From Prorocentrum cordatum (taxonomy: Eukaryota; Sar; Dinophyceae; Prorocentrales; Prorocentraceae), in the NCBI GenBank assembly GCA_963575745.1, contig CAUYUJ010019929.1:69292-133291 (forward strand): a DNA stretch of 64,000 bases, read 5' to 3'. Position 1 is the first letter of the stretch. Each line of letters begins with the position of its first letter. This document shows, piece by piece, positions 43,691-53,809 of the stretch. The notes under the pieces are model-generated. The model made no database searches, was not told where the DNA came from, and saw only the letters and a list, made by a program, of their open reading frames with translations. Made by a program: the position numbers and the translations under genes.

Positions 43691-44118
43691 GCGCCCGTTT
43701 GATGTGGCGTGGTTACGCTGTGGTCCATTATCGTGACAGTTTGAACAAGTCGTGGATGTTCTGCCAACCTGCTGCATTGCTGTTCGGCCGTTCGTTGTTA
43801 TCGACTGCTCGGCGTTCGCTCAGCGTCATTTCCTCCCCTCCGCTCTCGTCCTGTCCATCCATCCGTCCATCCCTCCTTCATCCTCCCCTCCCCCTCCCTC
43901 CATTCCCTCTCCTCCCGCCCCTCACCCTTCAAGTCTCTTCCCTTCCCGTTCCTCCGTTCCTTTGAACTCCCCTCTGAAATTTTGAAGACCCCGTACCCGT
44001 GAATGCACAAATGAGGGAGTATTGCAGCGATTTTCTTCCGAAAGGAGACGGTTGACAGAAGTGTTGCGACGACCGTTGCTGGCGAATCTGGCACCGTCTT
44101 CTGAACGTTTCGCTCAGT
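43691..44118. other. Pyrimidine-rich region, no gene
   Basis: CCTCCC/CATC-rich tract at 43850-43960; no supported ORF. Confidence 0.5.
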
Positions 44119-44985
44119 CCCACCAGCCCATCCAGAAACGATGCCCAGACGAGTTGTCCCGATCAGGGATGTGTAGTGGAACGCAATGGAATAAAGGGTT
44201 GAGTAAGATGTCGTACCCTAAGAGGGGGAGGATGGAGGAATAATCGGAGGAGGAGGAGGAAGAGGAGGAGGAGGAGGGAGAGGGAGAACGGGAGGGGGAG
44301 GAGAGTCGAGGGAGGAGGAGCAACAGGCGGATGAGGAAGAGGATGAGGAGAGGGAGGAGGAGGGCGAGCAGAAAGGCCAGGGACCTCTTGGATGCCTCTC
44401 GGAGTCTCTGCGGATTCCGCTCGAAGGTCTCCTGGAGTCCTCTTGGGGCCTCTTTAGGGCTCTGGGGGCATCTTGGGGGCCTCCTGTGCACCTCTTGGGG
44501 CCGTCTTGGGGCACCTTTTGGAGACTCCTTTTATCAGTGTTGATGTTGGCTTTCTCGCCGAGGCCTCTCGGGGCGTCTTGGGTGCCTCTGGGGGGCCTCT
44601 TGGGAGTCTTTATGGACCCTCTTGGGGGCATCTTGGAGGCCTCTTCGGGCCTCCTGGGCACCTCTTGGGGCCCTCTTGGGGCACCCCTGGGGGCCTCCCA
44701 GGCCATCTTGGGGCCAGATTAGCGGGAATCGGTCAAAGTAGGAGAGATCCTCAATTTGGTTCCCCCCCCCAAAGGGAGCCAAAATGTAGCCAAAACCGTT
44801 TGTAACATCAATGATTTTGGTTTCTTCGCCGAAAGCCGTTTTGGGCGCTCTGACACCTCGCGAAACCCCCGCTCCAGGCCCAGGGGGAGGAGGTAGGGGG
44901 AGGGGTGAACCCCTCCACGAAGGGGAAGAAGGGGGATTGCAAGAAGAATTTCGCTAAGCCACTCACGCTCCAAAAGGCTGGTGGG
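44119..44985 (-). mobile_element. CCCACCAG inverted-repeat element, copy 3, inverted and diverged (867 bp)
   Basis: CCCACCAGCCC at 44119-44129 and GGCTGGTGGG at 44976-44985. Read on the minus strand it begins CCCACCAGCC, then GCGTGAGTGGCTTAG, the GGGGTTCACCCCTCCCCC pyrimidine block, CCTGGAGCGGGGGTTTCG and AAAATCATTGATG. That is the same order as copies 1 and 2. The minisatellite (CTTGGGGGCATCTTG, 44395-44715) is present but the GAACGACTCACACCA block is replaced by (GAG)n DNA. Confidence 0.75.
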
Positions 44986-45277
44986 ATTTAAGGGGCGCAG
45001 GGTACGTGCCCTGCCAGCCGCGTCACGGAGAACTCGGCCGCGTCTGCAGTGCGGGATCGTTTCTGGCAACCGCCACTCTGCCACCTTGTCTCTGATGCCG
45101 AATCGTCCAGTGCTGGTACCGCCGTTCGAGATTCCTCCGTCGCTGCTGCCGGCAACTCCAGCCAGCACGGAGGCCGAGCGGGGCAGGAGGCCGCCAGGTC
45201 TCTCCAGGCCGTGGTCGCTGGCAATTCCTCTCTTCCCTCGCAGCCCATTTGAGAAATGCCACCCGCCACTCTGCCAC
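44986..45277. other. Unique GC-rich DNA, no supported gene
   Basis: CCGCCACTCTGCCAC occurs at 45069 and 45262, a local repeat next to the MITE. Overlapping long frames on both strands are not convincing. Confidence 0.45.
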
Positions 45278-45405
45278 TTGGCGTCGCTCGGACGTGCGCA
45301 TCCTTTCTCGACAAGGGCCCTCGAGGAACATCTTCGATCCTCCGGCCGAAAGTGCACGCACGAAATCGCAAAACGAGCGGGGAGTGGGCGTCCGAGCGAT
45401 GGCGA
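45278..45405. mobile_element. ATCGCTCGGACGT MITE-like element, copy 2
   Basis: Left end GTCGCTCGGACGT (45283-45295), right end GCGTCCGAGCGAT (45388-45400), inverted. Interior matches copy 1 (CATCTTCGATCCTCCGGCCG, GCACGCACGAAAT). Confidence 0.75.
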
Positions 45406-45584
45406 GGCCGCCGTCGTATCTCTTCTGCCGCCGCCGCCCCCCCCTCCCCCCCCCCCCGCCTTGCCCAGTGCCCGCCGCAGCAGCGGCAGGCCCCCCTCGG
45501 CCGAGAGGCCGGCGAGGAAGAGGAGGTCGAGGTCCCGCAGGTGGGCCGAGGGGGGGGGTCGGCGGGCGGTGGAGGGGAGGAGGA

Positions 45585-45690
45585 GGCGGAGGAGGAGGAG
45601 GCGGAGGAGGAGGAGGAGCAGGAGGAGGAGGAGCAGGAGGAGGAGGAGGGAGGAGGAGGAGGAGGAGGGAGGAGGAGGAGCAGGAGGAGG
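45585..45690. repeat. (GGA)n microsatellite
   Basis: Purine trinucleotide tract between MITE copies 2 and 3. Confidence 0.95.
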
Positions 45691-45693
45691 ACT

Positions 45694-45826
45694 TGGTATC
45701 GCTCGGACGTGTGCGCTTTTTCCCGGCGGGGATGATTCAGGAGCATCCGGGATCCTCCTGCGGCAAAAACCACGCGCGGGACCAAAAAATAAAGATATAC
45801 AGGGAATGGACGTCCGAGCGATGGCC
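45694..45826. mobile_element. ATCGCTCGGACGT MITE-like element, copy 3
   Basis: ATCGCTCGGACGT (45698-45710) and its exact reverse complement ACGTCCGAGCGAT (45810-45822). The interior is more diverged but keeps GAGCATCCGGGATCCTCC and the CACGCGCGGGAC block. Confidence 0.8.
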
Positions 45827-46108
45827 AGAGGAGGAAGAGGAGGGGCAGGGGGGCGGGCGCGGGGTAGTGAGCAGGCAGGCGCGCCCACCTGCGCACGAGG
45901 TTGCCTCCCGCGCACGGAAGGCCTGTGCCTTCTCCCCCATCCACCCTCCCCCGCCAACAGGTACGTGATCTCGATGTGCCTTCTCCCCCATCCACCCGGA
46001 AGGCCTGTGGGGGGAGAGGGAGAGGAAGAAGAAGGAGGTGCAGAGGGAGAAGGATGACAGCGACAGCGTGGAAGTGAGGTAGGACGCGCGCGTCAAGTTT
46101 GGGGGGGT
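45827..46108. other. No gene; small local duplication
   Basis: The phrase GCCTTCTCCCCCATCCACCC occurs at 45929 and 45978, and GGAAGGCCTGTG at 45915 and 45999, in shuffled order. No supported ORF. Confidence 0.5.
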
Positions 46109-47560
46109 CCCGTTCGAGACTTCCTCCCAATTCACTCACAGACGAGGCCCCTTGGGGTGCTCACAGGCAATGCCTGCTACGGTACGCCGATGACCCGCCT
46201 CGGATTATTCGAACTTCACGCGGGGGGGCCCTGAGGGAGGGGGCTCCCGCCCGAGATTTTCTCTTGCGAACCCACTCACAAACGAAGCTCCTTGGGATGC
46301 TCAAGTGCGATACCTTCTATTGTACGCCGATGATCCGCATCGAATTCGAACATGAAGTGCGGGGCCCTTTGGGAAAGGGCTCCAGCTCGAGATTTGCCAA
46401 CAATTCACTCACAGCACAGACGAGACTCCTCGGGCGGTCAGGTGCTATGCCTGCTATGGCACTCCGATGACCCGCCGCAGATTCGAACATGAAGCGCGGG
46501 GCCCTCAAGGAGGGGGTTCCCGCTCGGGACGTCCTCACAATTCACTCACGGACGAGGCCCCTTGGGGTGCTCAAGTGCTATGCCTTCTATTGTGTTCCGA
46601 TGGCCCGCCTCGGATTCGAACATGAAGTGCGGGGCCCTTAGAGAAGGGGGCTCCCGCTCGAGACCTCCTCCCAATTCACTTACAGGCGAGGGCCATTGGG
46701 TGCTCATGTGCTATGGCTTCCATGGCACGCCGATGACCCGCATCGGATTCGAACATGAAGTGCGGGGCCCTGAAAGCGGGAGCTCCCGTTTGAGACTTCT
46801 TTACAAACCCACTCACAAACTAAGCTCAAGTGATATGCCTGCTATGTTACGCCGATGGCCCGCCTCGGATTCGAACATGAAGCGGGGGGGGCCTGAGGGG
46901 GGTGGTTCCCGCTTGAGACTTCCGCACAATTCACTCACAGACGAGGCTCCTTCGGGTGTTCGAGTGCTGTGCCTACTATGGTACGCCGATGACACGCCGC
47001 GGATTCGAACATGAGGTGCGGGGCCCTCAAAGAGGGGGTTCCCGCTCGAGACGTCTTCACAATTCACTCACAGACGAGGCCTTTGGGGGCGCTATGCCTT
47101 CTATTGTGTTCCGATGGCCCGCCTCTGATTCGAACATGAAGTGCGGGGCCCTTAGAGAGGGGGCTCCCGCTCGAGACCCCTCTCACAATTCACTCACGGG
47201 CTAGGGTCCCTGGGAGCTCAAGTGAGATGGCTTCTATAGGACGCCGATGACCTTCATCTGATTCGAACATGAAGTGCGGGGCCCTGGGGGCGGGGGCTCC
47301 CGCCCGAGACCTCCTCTAAAACCTACTCACAAACGAAGCTCTTTGGGGTGCTCAAGTGGTATACCCGCTATGCTACGCCGATGACCCACCTCGGATTCGA
47401 ACATGTAGGGACGGGGTTCCCGCTTGAGACTTCTGCACACTTCACTCACAGACGAGGCTCCTTGGGGTGCTCGAGTGCTATGCCTGCTATGGTACGCCGA
47501 TGACCCGCCTCGGATTCGAACATGAAGTGCGGGGCGGGGTTCTCGTTCTAGACTCCTTCA
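46109..47560. repeat. Tandem array, ~131-bp unit, 11 copies
   Basis: GGATTCGAACATGAAGTGCG recurs near 46203 (variant), 46342, 46480, 46611, 46746, 46868, 47002, 47128, 47260, 47394 and 47514. Each unit also carries AATTCACTCACAGACGAGG, GCTCAAGTGCTATGCC and TACGCCGATGACCCGCCTC. GGATTCGAAC resembles a Pol III B-box, but no tRNA cloverleaf is seen. Confidence 0.9.
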
Positions 47561-47589
47561 CAATTCATGTCAACCGATGGTCGATGATC

Positions 47590-47945
47590 ATGATGGCTCG
47601 GTGATGGTGATGATGATGACGATTGTGGCGGTGATAGTGATGTGGGTAAATGAGTGATCCGTACTAGCTTGATGAGTATTATGATGATGGTGGTGATGGA
47701 GACGATGGTGGTGATCATGGCATGATGCTGAGTGGGTGAGTGATGAGTGACATGTGAGTGATTGAGTGAGTGTGGAGATGCTGATGATGAGGGTGTTGAT
47801 GATGATGGTGATGGTGATGATGATGATAACGATGTTGATAATGCTGATGATGATGAGTCTGCGAGTGTGTGAGTCCATGAGTGCGTGCGTGTAGAGGAGG
47901 GGTGAGGGGGAGAAAGAAAGAGGAGGAGGAGGAGGAGGAGATCCT
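47590..47945. repeat. GATGGT/GAGTGA microsatellite
   Basis: Degenerate GATG, GTGA and GAGT repeats, ending in (GAG)n at 47918-47940. Confidence 0.9.
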
Positions 47946-47989
47946 GCGCGGGGGCGTGCAGAGACAACAATAATCCCAGTGTGGATGCT

Positions 47990-48250
47990 GGGAAAAATCC
48001 CCCTCCTGTATTTAACGAATGCGTGCGGCACTGAGGCGCAAGCCCCATTTTGAAAAAGATGTAATATATCCTTAAGCCTGCTGCAAGCGTTTCAAACGAA
48101 TGTGCGCGGTGTTGAGGCGAGAGCCCAGTTTGTTAAAAGAGCCGCTCTCCATCTTTGAAACTACTGCAAGCATTTAAACGAATGCGCGCGGCGCTGAGGC
48201 AAGCGACCCAGTTCGAAAAACAGTTGTCCTCCGTCTTTGAAGCTGCTGCC
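47990..48250. repeat. ~82-bp tandem repeat, three copies
   Basis: AACGAATGCGTGCGGCACTG at 48017 and its relatives at about 48098 and 48179, each followed by AGGCG, CCC(A) and a TTTGAAAAA-like block. Confidence 0.75.
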
Positions 48251-48870
48251 TTCCCGCGAAACGCCCGGCCCGCCTTACCGACACGCCTAGGGCGCGCGAT
48301 GGGGAAAACATATTTGTCGGGGAAAGGAATTAGGGGGGAGGGGGAAAGAGAAAGGGAGGTCCGCTGGCCTCGGCACTGCAGCAGTCTGCGCGCCGTCTTG
48401 CTGAAGGCCCTCACGGCCGGGCGCTGGTTTCGACCGCCGCGCGACACCTCTGTGCGCGGGCCCGCGGCCGCCGCCGGAGGCCGGGAGAGCGCCCCGCCCC
48501 TCTGGTGCTCGGGAAGGGCATCGTCTGTTCTCGTTCGGCGACAGAGGCAGCCCGCATGGTAAGGAGGAGCGGCGTTCCAGGGTCACCCTTTGGATCCTTC
48601 CCCCCTCGGCCCCTCCTCGGCCCCTCTCGCTGGCCGCGCCCCGCCCGCAGAGCGGCGGCACGGCCTTCCGAGGCCCTCGCGTCCTTCTCGTGCGTAGCGG
48701 GGTGACTGTACCCTGGGTCTGAGAGCGTTTGGTACGTCGTCTCGCGACAGCGGCCGCCACCGGCCCTGGCCGCCCCCCCCCCCCCCCCCCCCGAAGCAGC
48801 GGGAGCGAAGCTTTCCCCAGCGAGGGGAGGCCCGGGCCTGAGCCCCAGGCGGCCCAACGCGCAGAGACGA
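48251..48870. other. GC-rich region, no gene called
   Basis: Several long overlapping frames on both strands; none has a domain. Contains a C-run at 48773-48792. Confidence 0.4.
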
Positions 48871-48894
48871 GGTGGCGGCGGACGGCACGACCGC

Positions 48895-49210
48895 CAGACA
48901 CGGCAGTGCGGGAAGCAAGGGAGGGAGGGAGGAGGAGCGGAGGGGAAGGGAGGGAGCAGGGAGGGAGGGAGGAGGGGAAGGAGGGAGAAGCAGGAAGGGA
49001 GGGAGAAGGAGGGGAGGGGCGAGGAGGGAGGGAGGGCGAGAGGAGGGGAGAGAGAGAGGGAGGAGAAGGAGGACGGGAGGGAGGCGAGGGAGAGCGGGAG
49101 GGAGGAGGCGGAGGGAGGTAGGGAGGGAGGGGGGAAGGAAGGAAGGAAGGAAGGAAGGAAGGAAGGAAGGAAGGAAGGAAGGAAGGAAGGGATGGAGGAG
49201 GGAGGGAGGG
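48895..49210. repeat. GGGAGGA / (GGAA)n purine tract
   Basis: About 300 bp of almost pure G/A, including 13 GGAA/AAGG units at 49136-49190. Confidence 0.95.
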
Positions 49211-49492
49211 AGGAAGCAACGAGGGGCATCGCGTCCCATCCTCTCCCCGCCCGCGCCCTCCCCACCCACCCCTCCCGCGCCCAGGCGGAGCCCCAGCCGA
49301 CGCGCCCGCGCCAGGCGCAGCCGCAGCCGCCGCGGCCGCGGACGCAGCGGCCCCAGGGCCGCGCGCGGGGGCGGCGCCTCTGGCAGCGCCTCGGAGGGCC
49401 GCCGCAGCCGCGCGAGCAGCAGGCGCATGGATCGGGAGGACAAGTGCAGTGGGGTGGGGGGCTCCTCCGAAGGGCTCAGGCGACCCGTCCTC

Positions 49493-49590
49493 CTCCTCGT
49501 CGCCTCCCTCCTCCTCCTCCTCCTCCTCCTCCTCCTCCTCCTCCTCCTCCTCCTCCTCCTCCTCCTCCTCCTCCTCCTCCTCCCCCGCCT
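49493..49590. repeat. (CTC)n tract abutting the spliced leader
   Basis: About 30 CTC units ending five bases before the spliced-leader copy. Confidence 0.95.
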
Positions 49591-49594
49591 CCTC

Positions 49595-49616
49595 TCCGTA
49601 GCCATTTTGGCTCAAG
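49595..49616 (+). promoter_or_regulatory. Perfect genomic spliced-leader (DinoSL) copy
   Basis: All 22 bases match the canonical dinoflagellate spliced-leader exon (begins TCCGTAGCC, ends TTTTGGCTCAAG) and are directly followed by ATG. The donor GT and Sm-binding site of an SL RNA gene are not present downstream, so this is not an SL RNA gene. It is the 5' end of a reverse-copied, trans-spliced mRNA. It lies 146 bp upstream of the LINE ORF1 start. Confidence 0.9.
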
Positions 49617-49736
49617 ATGCCCGCACTTGGGGGTTCCGCGCCTCCGTGCCAAAATCTGAGCTGCCAGAGCAGCACTGAGTTCTCGGAGATTTCGGGAGAT
49701 TCGCACCGCCCATCTGCCAGCGCAGTTGGGGTTTGA
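49617..49736 (+). CDS. Short upstream ORF after the spliced leader (39 aa)
   Basis: ATG directly abuts the leader (49617); TGA at 49734-49736. Ser-rich product (MPALGGSAPPCQNLS...). It could act as a uORF in front of ORF1, or be meaningless leader DNA. Confidence 0.3.
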   Translation: MPALGGSAPPCQNLSCQSSTEFSEISGDSHRPSASAVGV

Positions 49737-49762
49737 GCTCCCTCTCGATCTGTCAATCAGTC

Positions 49763-50809
49763 ATGGCGCCGCGCCCATTCTCATGGTGTGCCTGCGGCAA
49801 CTGGACGTACAACTTCCGCCTGCTGCACAACGGCGGATTCTGTGGCAAGTGCGGGGAGCAGGTCACACTCTTCAAGCCTGACGCTGCAGCGGCGAAAGGC
49901 AACGGCAAAGGTAAGAAAGGCATCCACAGTTACAAAGGCGGCAAGGGCGAGGACAAGTCGGCGTGGCACTTCGGCAGTGGCAAAGGCACGCACCCGTGGT
50001 CCAAGGAGCCTGACATCTCGCAGATGCTCAGCATCCTATCGAATGTCCCCGCCCTCGCTGAGCACGCCGACGTCTTCCGCCAGGCGGACAGCTCCTTCAA
50101 GGCGAGCAAGGCAAAGCCGGTATCGCCCAACCAGGAGGTCTACCGCTGCAGCCAGACCCTGGAGAAGAAGGAGATGGCTCTTCAGAAGGCCTCGGCAGAC
50201 GTCATCAAGCTGGAGACGGCACTCCAGGAGGCCAAGCTGTGGCTCCGCCAGACGGCGGAGGAGGCCCTCTCCGCGAAGCGGGCCCACACGCTGGCGGTCA
50301 AGGCCCTCGCCGACTCCACGGGCGCCGCCAAGACGCAGGACGGCTACACCGCGGACGGCAAGAAGATCTACCTCGCGATGGATGAGTTCGACTTCGCTAC
50401 CAGCGATGAGTTCGACGACGCGCAGAAGGCCCAGCTCAAGGCCATCCAGAAGCAGGTGGAGGAGCACTGCAAGAAGGTGGAGGACCTCCAGAAGACCATG
50501 CAGGAGGCGCTCAAGAGCGTCAAGGAGATCCGAGCTGCCCCTGCGAAGCGGCAACGTGGTCAGGACGGTCCCGTCCCTGGTCCTGGCGCAGCAGAAGCTG
50601 AAGGCCCCGACGAAGACCAGGCACATGCTGCGGAGGACGGCCCCACCATCGCAGTCTCAGAGAGCGACATCGCCGCCAAGATCGCGAGCGCCAGGGAGGC
50701 CACGCTGGCCAGCATGGGCGACTTCCCTCCCCTGGGCACTGGCAATGGTGCTAGGAGCTCTCGCGATGGCGCGCCCAGAGCTGCAGCTGCGGCCGCGCAG
50801 CGAGGGTGA
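49763..50809 (+). CDS. LINE ORF1: zinc-ribbon and coiled-coil protein (348 aa)
   Basis: Starts MAPRPFSWCACGNWTYNF. Cys pairs CAC near residue 9-11 and CGKC near 31-34 make a short zinc ribbon. A Gly/Lys-rich basic stretch follows (about 50-80), then a long coiled-coil-like region (about 125-260, EKKEMALQKASADVIKLETA onward, rich in Ala, Glu, Lys, Gln). The C-terminal part ends MGDFPPLGTGNG and an Ala tail. This fits a LINE ORF1 RNA-binding chaperone. It overlaps ORF2 by 44 nt in a different frame. The start was chosen as the first ATG after the uORF with a coding-like frame. Confidence 0.7.
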   Translation: MAPRPFSWCACGNWTYNFRLLHNGGFCGKCGEQVTLFKPDAAAAKGNGKGKKGIHSYKGGKGEDKSAWHFGSGKGTHPWSKEPDISQMLSILSNVPALAEHADVFRQADSSFKASKAKPVSPNQEVYRCSQTLEKKEMALQKASADVIKLETALQEAKLWLRQTAEEALSAKRAHTLAVKALADSTGAAKTQDGYTADGKKIYLAMDEFDFATSDEFDDAQKAQLKAIQKQVEEHCKKVEDLQKTMQEALKSVKEIRAAPAKRQRGQDGPVPGPGAAEAEGPDEDQAHAAEDGPTIAVSESDIAAKIASAREATLASMGDFPPLGTGNGARSSRDGAPRAAAAAAQRG

Positions 50810-52913
50810 CCTACCCATCGGCCTGGGAGGAGGAGGCCACCCGAGGCCAGGTGACACCCTTCAGCCGCCCCTCCCACCACAAGGCCTCTCCTGCAGTCGG
50901 GCCCCCGTTCCAGAGAATTACGATGCGACGTACTTCTTCTCGAACATCTCGGAGTGGGGCCCGCGGGCGGAGGGGTTCATGAAAGCCCAGGCGGAGCAGT
51001 ACGACGTCATAGGATTCGCGGAGATGCACATGCGAGGCGTGAAGGTCCTAGACTTCACAGAGAAGATCAGCAAAGACGGATGGAAGGCCGCCGTCACCGC
51101 CGCAGCACCGTCGGGCAGGGCAGCTGAAGGTACGACGGGCGGCGAAGCCATCATATCCAAGCGTTCACTGGCCACCACGACGTTCGAGGGGTGGCGCAAA
51201 CACGAGATCGAACGGTCTGCAGTCGACCCCTTTCAAGGATTTTGCCATACGACATGGCACACGAAGGCTGGCAACATCGTCGTCATCTCCGCGTACATGC
51301 AGCCGAAGCACGGCTTCAAGGGCCCCAACGAGAAGATGATGATCAGGCTAGCCAGCTTCATCAATATGATATCCGACCCGTGGGTTGTCCTCGCCGACTG
51401 GAACAACCCACCAGAGGCATGGGAAGGAACCAAGTGGCTCCGCAAGATCGGCGGTCACCTTATCCTCCCTGAGAACACGAAGACCACCTGCAACTTGGGG
51501 CGCGGGTCCCTCATTGACTACGGGATCTGCAAGAGCGGGTTCGGCGGCCCCCTCAAGCTCGAAGCAGCCCCTGAGGTCCCTTGGAAGACCCACGTGGGAC
51601 TACTGCTTTCCACACGAGCGGGGAAGCAGCACTGGTGGCACAGAGCTATGTGTATACCCAAGCAGCCCCCGTCGGCGGGACGACCAGCCAAGGAAGCGGA
51701 CCCGAACAGCAAGCGCCAGAAGTTGCTAGCCGAGCGGCACCAGCGGGCAAAGGCCAGACTCCAGGAGGAGCTACAGGACGCATACGAGGAGCTCCACAGC
51801 TGGCCAACCACGCAGGACACACACAGCAACGACTCGATCACCTTCGATATACCGATTGAGGTGCGGCACTCGGCAGCAGCTACGGTGGCAGGACTGGCAG
51901 AGGACAAGGGCAAACACGTGAGGATGGAGTCGAACGACGGCCAGGACAACTACCCCTCCTCCCACTTCCTGCTGACCCGTGACATTGAGGCGCAGAAGAA
52001 GGTTGCCAAGGCGTTCGGCGACTGGGTGCAGACAGTGGAGAAGGCCACGCTCAAGCACCACAACATTCCCGAGTCCGATTGGAAAAAGTATGAAGGCAGG
52101 GCCAGAGAGCATGGGATCACTTGGCGAAGAACCCGTGCTACACCAGCCCGTACACACATGCGGGACCCAATCGTGGAATGGTGGCATCTGGCAACGACGA
52201 TTATTCCCAGATATCAGCGAATGAGGCGCAAGTTCGCAGAGCAGGACTACAAGCGCATGGCAATAAAAATGCAGGAGCTGCTACACATTGCCACCGAGAA
52301 CAACTTCTTTGACAAGTACAACGACCCAGAGGACAAGAGGACCCTGGAGGAGTGGACTAAGGCCATCACCGACTTAGACGGGCAGAACATCGACTCGCTG
52401 CAGGCCCTACTGGAGTTCGGCCTGAGGTTTCAAGCCCGCGCGGTGGGTACTGGACTCGCCAACGGCAGGCGGGCGTTTGCAAGCTGGGTCACACGCATGT
52501 GGAAGCAGGCTCCAGGTGCGTTACACCGACATGTGAAGCCAGCTACTACTCGACGAGACGAGCACTTCAGTGACGAGGGCAACACCTATGCCACACCCTG
52601 CGAGATCATGGACCGCAGAGCTGACTTCTGGGAGAACATCTGGTCCGACCCCAGCTCCGACCACAAGAGTATCCTCGACGGCCTCAAGTTTGTCACGGAG
52701 CAAGCCAAGAGGGAGGACGTGCACCCGATCGAGCTGGAGCACCTGGACCACCTGCTGGCGAAGCAGAACCCGAAGAAGGCCAGAGGAGTCGACAACCTCG
52801 GCCCGCTGGAGGTGCAACGACTCCCAGAGCCAGGACGGAGGCAGATGGTGGAGCTCCTCAATCTCTGCGAGAACCACCTCATGTGGCCTCATCAGATTTT
52901 CACGGTCATAGGT
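50766..52913 (+). CDS. LINE ORF2: AP-type endonuclease and start of RT (truncated by gap)
   Basis: Frame open from upstream; ATG 50766 overlaps ORF1. Endonuclease signatures in order: NISEWGPRAEGF; the metal-binding Glu in DVIGFAEMHMRG (about 51007-51042); GGEAIISKR; ISAYMQP; the DWN motif in WVVLADWNNP (about 51382); SLIDYGI (about 51510); and the terminal His region in PWKTHVGLLL (about 51579). A long charged linker follows, then the N-terminal RT signature KKARGVDNLGPLEVQRLPEP and NLCENHLMWPHQIFTVIG, where the gap begins. RT catalytic YxDD, any RNase H and the 3' end are missing. All frame-preserving, so it may be intact beyond the gap. Confidence 0.8.
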
Positions 52914-53013
52914 NNNNNNNNNNNNNNNNNNNNNNNNNNNNNNNNNNNNNNNNNNNNNNNNNNNNNNNNNNNNNNNNNNNNNNNNNNNNNNNNNNNNNNN
53001 NNNNNNNNNNNNN
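52914..53013. other. Assembly gap (100 N)
   Basis: Exactly 100 N inside the RT domain; on the far side lies only a CTC/ATC microsatellite. The true distance and even the join are uncertain. Confidence 1.
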
Positions 53014-53332
<319 letters not shown>

Positions 53333-53690
53333 GGTCGTCTATGGCCCCGGGGGGAACCATGCAAGGCCAGGGAGGGAGGGTCGGCCACCCAACTCGCACG
53401 CCCCCCTCGTGCCTTCCCTGTCCTGCCCTCCTCCGTCGGCGGCATTCCCCCACCCCCGACGCCACGATGTGTTTCAGAGCGTGGACCCTTTTTGAGGTCT
53501 TCACCCCTTCTCCTCCTCGTCCTCTCTCCGCTCCCAGCATAAGCCATGGCAGTCAGTTTCTTCCCCCAGCCACACGCTGGGCCATCAGATTGTAAACTGC
53601 CCTTCCTTTGTGCCATGGCGGACACACGCCTCGGGCCAGCGGCACTGCTTTGGCCGACGTGTCGTGCAGACACGGCGTCAGTGCTTGATT
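53333..53690. other. No supported gene
   Basis: Unique DNA with no convincing ORF. Confidence 0.5.
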
Positions 53691-53696
53691 AATTGA

Positions 53697-53790
53697 CCCC
53701 TTCCCCAGGACCAGCCTGTTCATCCTGAGTCGTTGCTGTTGACGGTCCCGGGGCCCAGCGAGGGCCCTCGGAGGCCCAAAATACCTAAAG
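53697..53790 (+). repeat. Five-copy dispersed repeat, copy 1
   Basis: Core CTTCCCCAGGACCAG..., TTCATCCTGAGTCGTTGCTG and GACGGTCCCGGGGCCC. Other copies: 58274-58350 (+), 58822-58905 (+), 59622-59722 (-) and 62101-62197 (-). Confidence 0.7.
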
Positions 53791-53809
53791 TCAAGGCTTC
53801 CCAGATGGC

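Noticed and set aside
44719-46139. Long ORFs on both strands (up to 412 codons)
   Set aside because: They run through a MITE, a GGA microsatellite and an inverted-repeat element; no domain is present.
46342-46362. tRNA gene
   Set aside because: Only the T-loop-like GGATTCGAAC is present; no acceptor stem or A-box cloverleaf could be drawn.
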